The notes under the pieces are model-generated. The model was not told the origin of the DNA. It worked only from the letters and a program-made list of their open reading frames with translations, and did no database searches. From a virus: DNA of 43,632 nt. Each line of letters opens with the position of its first letter. Within the stretch, counting starts at the first letter, position 1. Below, one piece after another: positions 41,388 to 43,632 of the stretch. A program made the position numbers and the translations under genes. The stretch is from positions 1-43,632 of the IMG/VR virus record IMGVR_UViG_3300027687_000021; one strand, 5' to 3'.

Positions 41388-43106
41388 TTACCCATCACAA
41401 GCCAAACAATCTTCATTCATTGCCGTGGCTGCAATATCACCTCGCAAAACACTTTCTGTTCTAGTATAATACAAAGTCTTTACTCCATTTTTCCAAGCAT
41501 CAAAATGTACTTTATTTAGCCACTTAGGTGTTGCTTCACTAGGAAAAGCTAGGTTTAAACTAACCGATTGATCTATATATTGCTGCCTTAAACCTGCTTG
41601 ATTAACTAACTCTAGTTGATTAATCTCTTTAAAAGTTTTAAAAACTTCTTTAGCCGGTATGTCATGTCCAACTGTAATATCATCAAGCTCACTGATATCT
41701 TGAACTGAACCTCCGTCAGCCAATATTTTATTCCAAATTTCATTTGTATTTAATTTATGTTTTCTTAATAACTTAACTAAAGTTGGATTTTTCCTAATGA
41801 AGGTTCCATTTGCTCCCTGCTCTGTGAAAACGTTTGCAGCCCAAGGTTCTATTCCTGGCGAAACATTTCCCGAAAGCTTACTATTACTAACAGTGGGAGC
41901 AACAGCACGCAAATGAGTATTACGCATACCAGTGCCAGCGCACCACAGAGGTTCACCGTATGTCTCAGCAAGAGCCATAGATGCTCTTTCACTTTCAATT
42001 TTAATTTGTGAAAATATTTTCCTAGTTTCAAACTGAGATAATAAACCTTCAAAAGGAATGCTTTTTTCTTGGAGATACGTGTGCCATCCGAGGACTCCCA
42101 AGCCCAATGCCCTTCCTTTTTGAGCTGATCGTATAGCATTCTCGAAGCCTCTAAGTCCTTTGGCTTTTTGAATAAATTCTTCCATAACGCCATCAAGAAA
42201 CCAAGTGGTGTCGTATATAATATTAGTGTCTTTCCATTCTTCATATTTCGCTAAATTTAATGATGACAAACAACATACAAAACTATGGTTTTCATCTGTG
42301 TGTAATGCTATTTCACTGCATATATTAGTCATATGGACTTTTAATCCGTTGTCTTTATATGCTTTTGGATTTGCTTTGTTAACGTTTCCTTTAAACATAA
42401 TATAAGGTTCGCCAGTTGCTTTTCGCTTCCTAAGTAATTTGGACCATCTATTTCTAGCGTCTGCATCTCCTTGTTCAAGCTTACGCATAAACTTATCACC
42501 AACAACTGCGCATTGATGTAAGTTAAGTGATTGTCTGTTGACGTCTCCTTTAGGTTCTCTAATTTCAAGCCATTCGTCGAAATCGTCGTGTTCAATATTG
42601 ATGTTAACTGAGGCTGCGCCTCGTCTAACTGATCCTTGATTAGTTGCAAGGATCGTGCTGTCATAGATCTTGCAAAAAGGTACGACTCCGTCTGATGTTC
42701 CATTTCCTGTTATTGTTGCGCCAGCGGGTCTGATTTGATTAATACCAATGCCAACTCCACCGCCGTGCTTAGCGAGTAGCATCATTTCTAAATTCTTTTG
42801 TCCTATATCCTGTATAGAATCAGCTACATCTATACCAAAACAGCTAATAGGCAAGCCGCGATCAGTACCGGTGTTAGATAGTACAGGGCTAGCAAGACAC
42901 AGCCAACCGTTCCAGATATACTCGAAGAATGTTTCTGCCATTTCTGGTTTGAATAATCTACGAGCAACTGTTTTACTGACGCGTATGTATGCTTCTTTAG
43001 GACTTTCTCCGTCAAATAAATATCCCCCGGATATAGTCTTCTTGTATACGTCTGTATTACCCCACGAAGGGTAATCTTCTCCTTTAATCCATTTTTCATT
43101 CCACAT
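41388..43106 (-). CDS. nrdA: Class I ribonucleotide reductase, alpha (catalytic) subunit
   Basis: The preferred start is the ATG at 43106 (MWNEKWIKGEDYPSWGN), which overlaps the preceding stop by one base (TAATG) and gives 572 residues. An in-frame ATG at 43169 would add 21 residues inside the neighbour. Catalytic parts are present: C89 in LPISCFG, N261-x-C263-x-E265 in TNICSEI, C278/C279 in VCCLSSLNLA, the radical-transfer pair Y546-Y547 in TLYYTRTES, and a C-terminal redox pair C567-x-x-C570 (EDCLACDG). No N-terminal ATP cone is present, so dATP feedback at the activity site is probably missing, as in other short phage reductases. It supplies dNTPs for phage replication with a beta subunit. 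Confidence 0.93.
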   Translation of the reverse strand: MWNEKWIKGEDYPSWGNTDVYKKTISGGYLFDGESPKEAYIRVSKTVARRLFKPEMAETFFEYIWNGWLCLASPVLSNTGTDRGLPISCFGIDVADSIQDIGQKNLEMMLLAKHGGGVGIGINQIRPAGATITGNGTSDGVVPFCKIYDSTILATNQGSVRRGAASVNINIEHDDFDEWLEIREPKGDVNRQSLNLHQCAVVGDKFMRKLEQGDADARNRWSKLLRKRKATGEPYIMFKGNVNKANPKAYKDNGLKVHMTNICSEIALHTDENHSFVCCLSSLNLAKYEEWKDTNIIYDTTWFLDGVMEEFIQKAKGLRGFENAIRSAQKGRALGLGVLGWHTYLQEKSIPFEGLLSQFETRKIFSQIKIESERASMALAETYGEPLWCAGTGMRNTHLRAVAPTVSNSKLSGNVSPGIEPWAANVFTEQGANGTFIRKNPTLVKLLRKHKLNTNEIWNKILADGGSVQDISELDDITVGHDIPAKEVFKTFKEINQLELVNQAGLRQQYIDQSVSLNLAFPSEATPKWLNKVHFDAWKNGVKTLYYTRTESVLRGDIAATAMNEDCLACDG

Positions 43107-43282
43107 TATGTTAAATATAGTATTGTGTAGGCTATTGCTACGTTTAAATTTACTGCTACTAAGTTCCATTGTTTTGCCACAAACACTTGAGGTAATGATA
43201 GTATACCTGCAAGCATATATGTAAAAACTCCTATTTGATCGGGTAGTAAATGGGGAGACATCATCATAAATGCCGTCCCCAT
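43106..43282 (-). CDS. Small membrane protein (start uncertain)
   Basis: The conserved core is LANRLGYMGTAFMMMSPHLL then FTYMLAGILSLPQVFV and LVAVNLNVAIAYTILYL, that is three hydrophobic stretches. Homologous small phage proteins begin a few residues before 'NRLGY', but no usual start codon lies there. The ATG given here starts at MGTAFMMM and yields 58 residues; an ATG at 43378 or 43411 would include the core but overlap the upstream gene by 71 or 104 nt. The stop overlaps the reductase start (TAATG), which suggests coupling. A membrane role is likely; the function is unknown. Confidence 0.6.
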   Translation of the reverse strand: MGTAFMMMSPHLLPDQIGVFTYMLAGILSLPQVFVAKQWNLVAVNLNVAIAYTILYLT

Positions 43283-43307
43283 ATACCCTAATCTATTAGC
43301 TAGTCTT

Positions 43308-43532
43308 TCAACTGGCTTTAACTTCCTCTGTTTTACCAGACTCTTTAGCCACTTTTTCCTTAAGCTTTTCAAGGGCATCTTCATAATCGTCCATGAGTTT
43401 AATTGTTTCAAAAGTACCTACTGCTAGATCCTTTAAATATGCATTCTCATCTAACAGCTGTTGTACAACCTTAATAAGTGCATCGACTTTTTTCTCTAAT
43501 AAATCTGTTCTACTTTGTTTTTGTCCTTTCAT
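43308..43532 (-). CDS. Small conserved coiled-coil phage protein
   Basis: This 74-residue protein (SRTDLLEKKVDALIKVVQQ, LLDENAYLKDLAVGTFETI, KLMDDYEDALEKLKEKVAKE) is helical throughout, with heptad-like leucines. The pattern 'L..KV..L...L...L.E...L..L..G.FE..K.M..YE.A...L' is common in marine phages near nucleotide-metabolism genes. The function is unknown. Its ATG overlaps a TGA in another frame. It belongs to the minus-strand unit upstream of the reductase gene. Confidence 0.7.
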   Translation of the reverse strand: MKGQKQSRTDLLEKKVDALIKVVQQLLDENAYLKDLAVGTFETIKLMDDYEDALEKLKEKVAKESGKTEEVKAS

Positions 43533-43571
43533 TCTAAATCTTCTTTTAATTCTTTATTAGTTAATCCTATT

Positions 43572-43632
43572 TTACCAAATGTCTTCAAAGTCTTCTCCTT
43601 CACCAGCTTTCGAATAGTCCGTCGGCCTAGTT
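43572..43632 (-). CDS. C-terminal end of an upstream gene, possibly ribonucleotide reductase beta
   Basis: On the minus strand one frame is open from the window edge to a TAA at 43574-43572 and reads TRPTDYSKAGEGEDFEDIW. An acidic, aromatic C-terminal tail after a 'Y.K' turn is the kind of end found on class I reductase beta subunits, which dock on alpha by the C-terminus. The gene lies three positions upstream of nrdA in the same direction. With only 19 codons the identity is a guess from context. Confidence 0.4.
   Translation of the reverse strand, partial: TRPTDYSKAGEGEDFEDIW

Noticed and set aside
42341-42703. 120-codon frame opposite to coding phase within nrdA (minus strand), and 131-codon frame at 41849-42244
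   Set aside because: Both are out-of-frame shadows of the well-conserved reductase; no independent homology or leader.
43107-43169. Upstream ATG for nrdA (21 extra residues)
   Set aside because: The extra residues overlap the neighbouring gene and do not resemble a reductase N-terminus; the TAATG junction at 43106 is the better start.
43529-43603. 24-codon minus-strand frame (KEKTLKTFGKIGLTNKELKEDLE) ending in an ATGA overlap
   Set aside because: The overlap is suggestive of a tiny coupled gene, but it needs a GTG start inside the preceding coding end and has no recognised relatives; left out as a feature.
1-43632. tRNA genes, CRISPR arrays, insertion sequences, integrase or attachment sites
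   Set aside because: No cloverleaf-like sequence with CCA end, spaced direct repeats, transposase or recombinase motif was found by reading; a tRNAscan and repeat search would be needed to exclude short ones.

Overview
The window looks like most of the late (virion and packaging) half of a podovirus-like, tailed, double-stranded DNA phage of a marine flavobacterium or other Bacteroidota host. The phage call rests on a contiguous terminase, portal, scaffold, major capsid, connector, tail and internal virion protein series, with no sheath, tape-measure or baseplate genes. The host call is inferred from three things. Starts are preceded by A-rich or ATTAA-type leaders and almost never by a Shine-Dalgarno sequence. 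Base composition is low GC, about 30-35% by eye. One small secreted protein has a typical flavobacterial signal peptide ending in YSQ. No integrase, repressor, tRNA, CRISPR array or insertion sequence is visible, so a lytic lifestyle is likely but not proven.

Layout on the + strand: (1) 1-606, the C-terminal end of a tail fibre. (2) 684-2481, a groEL-groES pair in inverted order, the genes overlapping by 17 nt. (3) 2478-7012, a run of small, mostly unknown, low-complexity or beta-rich proteins that are probably virion or head-decoration components, including a 117-residue HExxH protein. (4) 7041-9128, a GTA-type holin, a small secreted protein, conserved small phage proteins and a protein that looks like two GroES-like barrels in tandem. 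(5) 9128-16484, terminase large subunit, portal, scaffold and major capsid protein, closed by a hairpin terminator. (6) 16567-26524, head-tail connector and tail nozzle proteins. (7) 26535-39475, a GNAT-like protein and three internal virion protein candidates, ending in a 3267-residue giant with a zincin motif and a complete HAD phosphatase motif set. (8) 39459-41306, an M15-type endolysin and a tail of small genes.

A convergent hairpin at 41351-41383 separates this late block from a minus-strand block (41388-43632). That block carries a short class I ribonucleotide reductase alpha subunit, two small conserved phage proteins and the last codons of another gene, possibly the beta subunit, so a nucleotide-metabolism module runs out of the window on that side.

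The genes fit together as one programme. The chaperonin pair, and perhaps the second GroES-like protein, would fold capsid or giant internal proteins. Terminase and portal package DNA. The nozzle and internal proteins deliver DNA and an enzyme-bearing giant into the cell. Holin (left) and endolysin (right) release progeny. Most genes are packed with TAATG or ATGA stop/start overlaps, which suggests translational coupling in place of Shine-Dalgarno initiation. The points most worth a second look are the multi-enzyme giant protein, the tandem GroES-like protein, the S74-like autoprotease module on an internal virion protein, the high-GC patch covering the terminase ATPase centre, and the cysteine-rich end of the tail nozzle.
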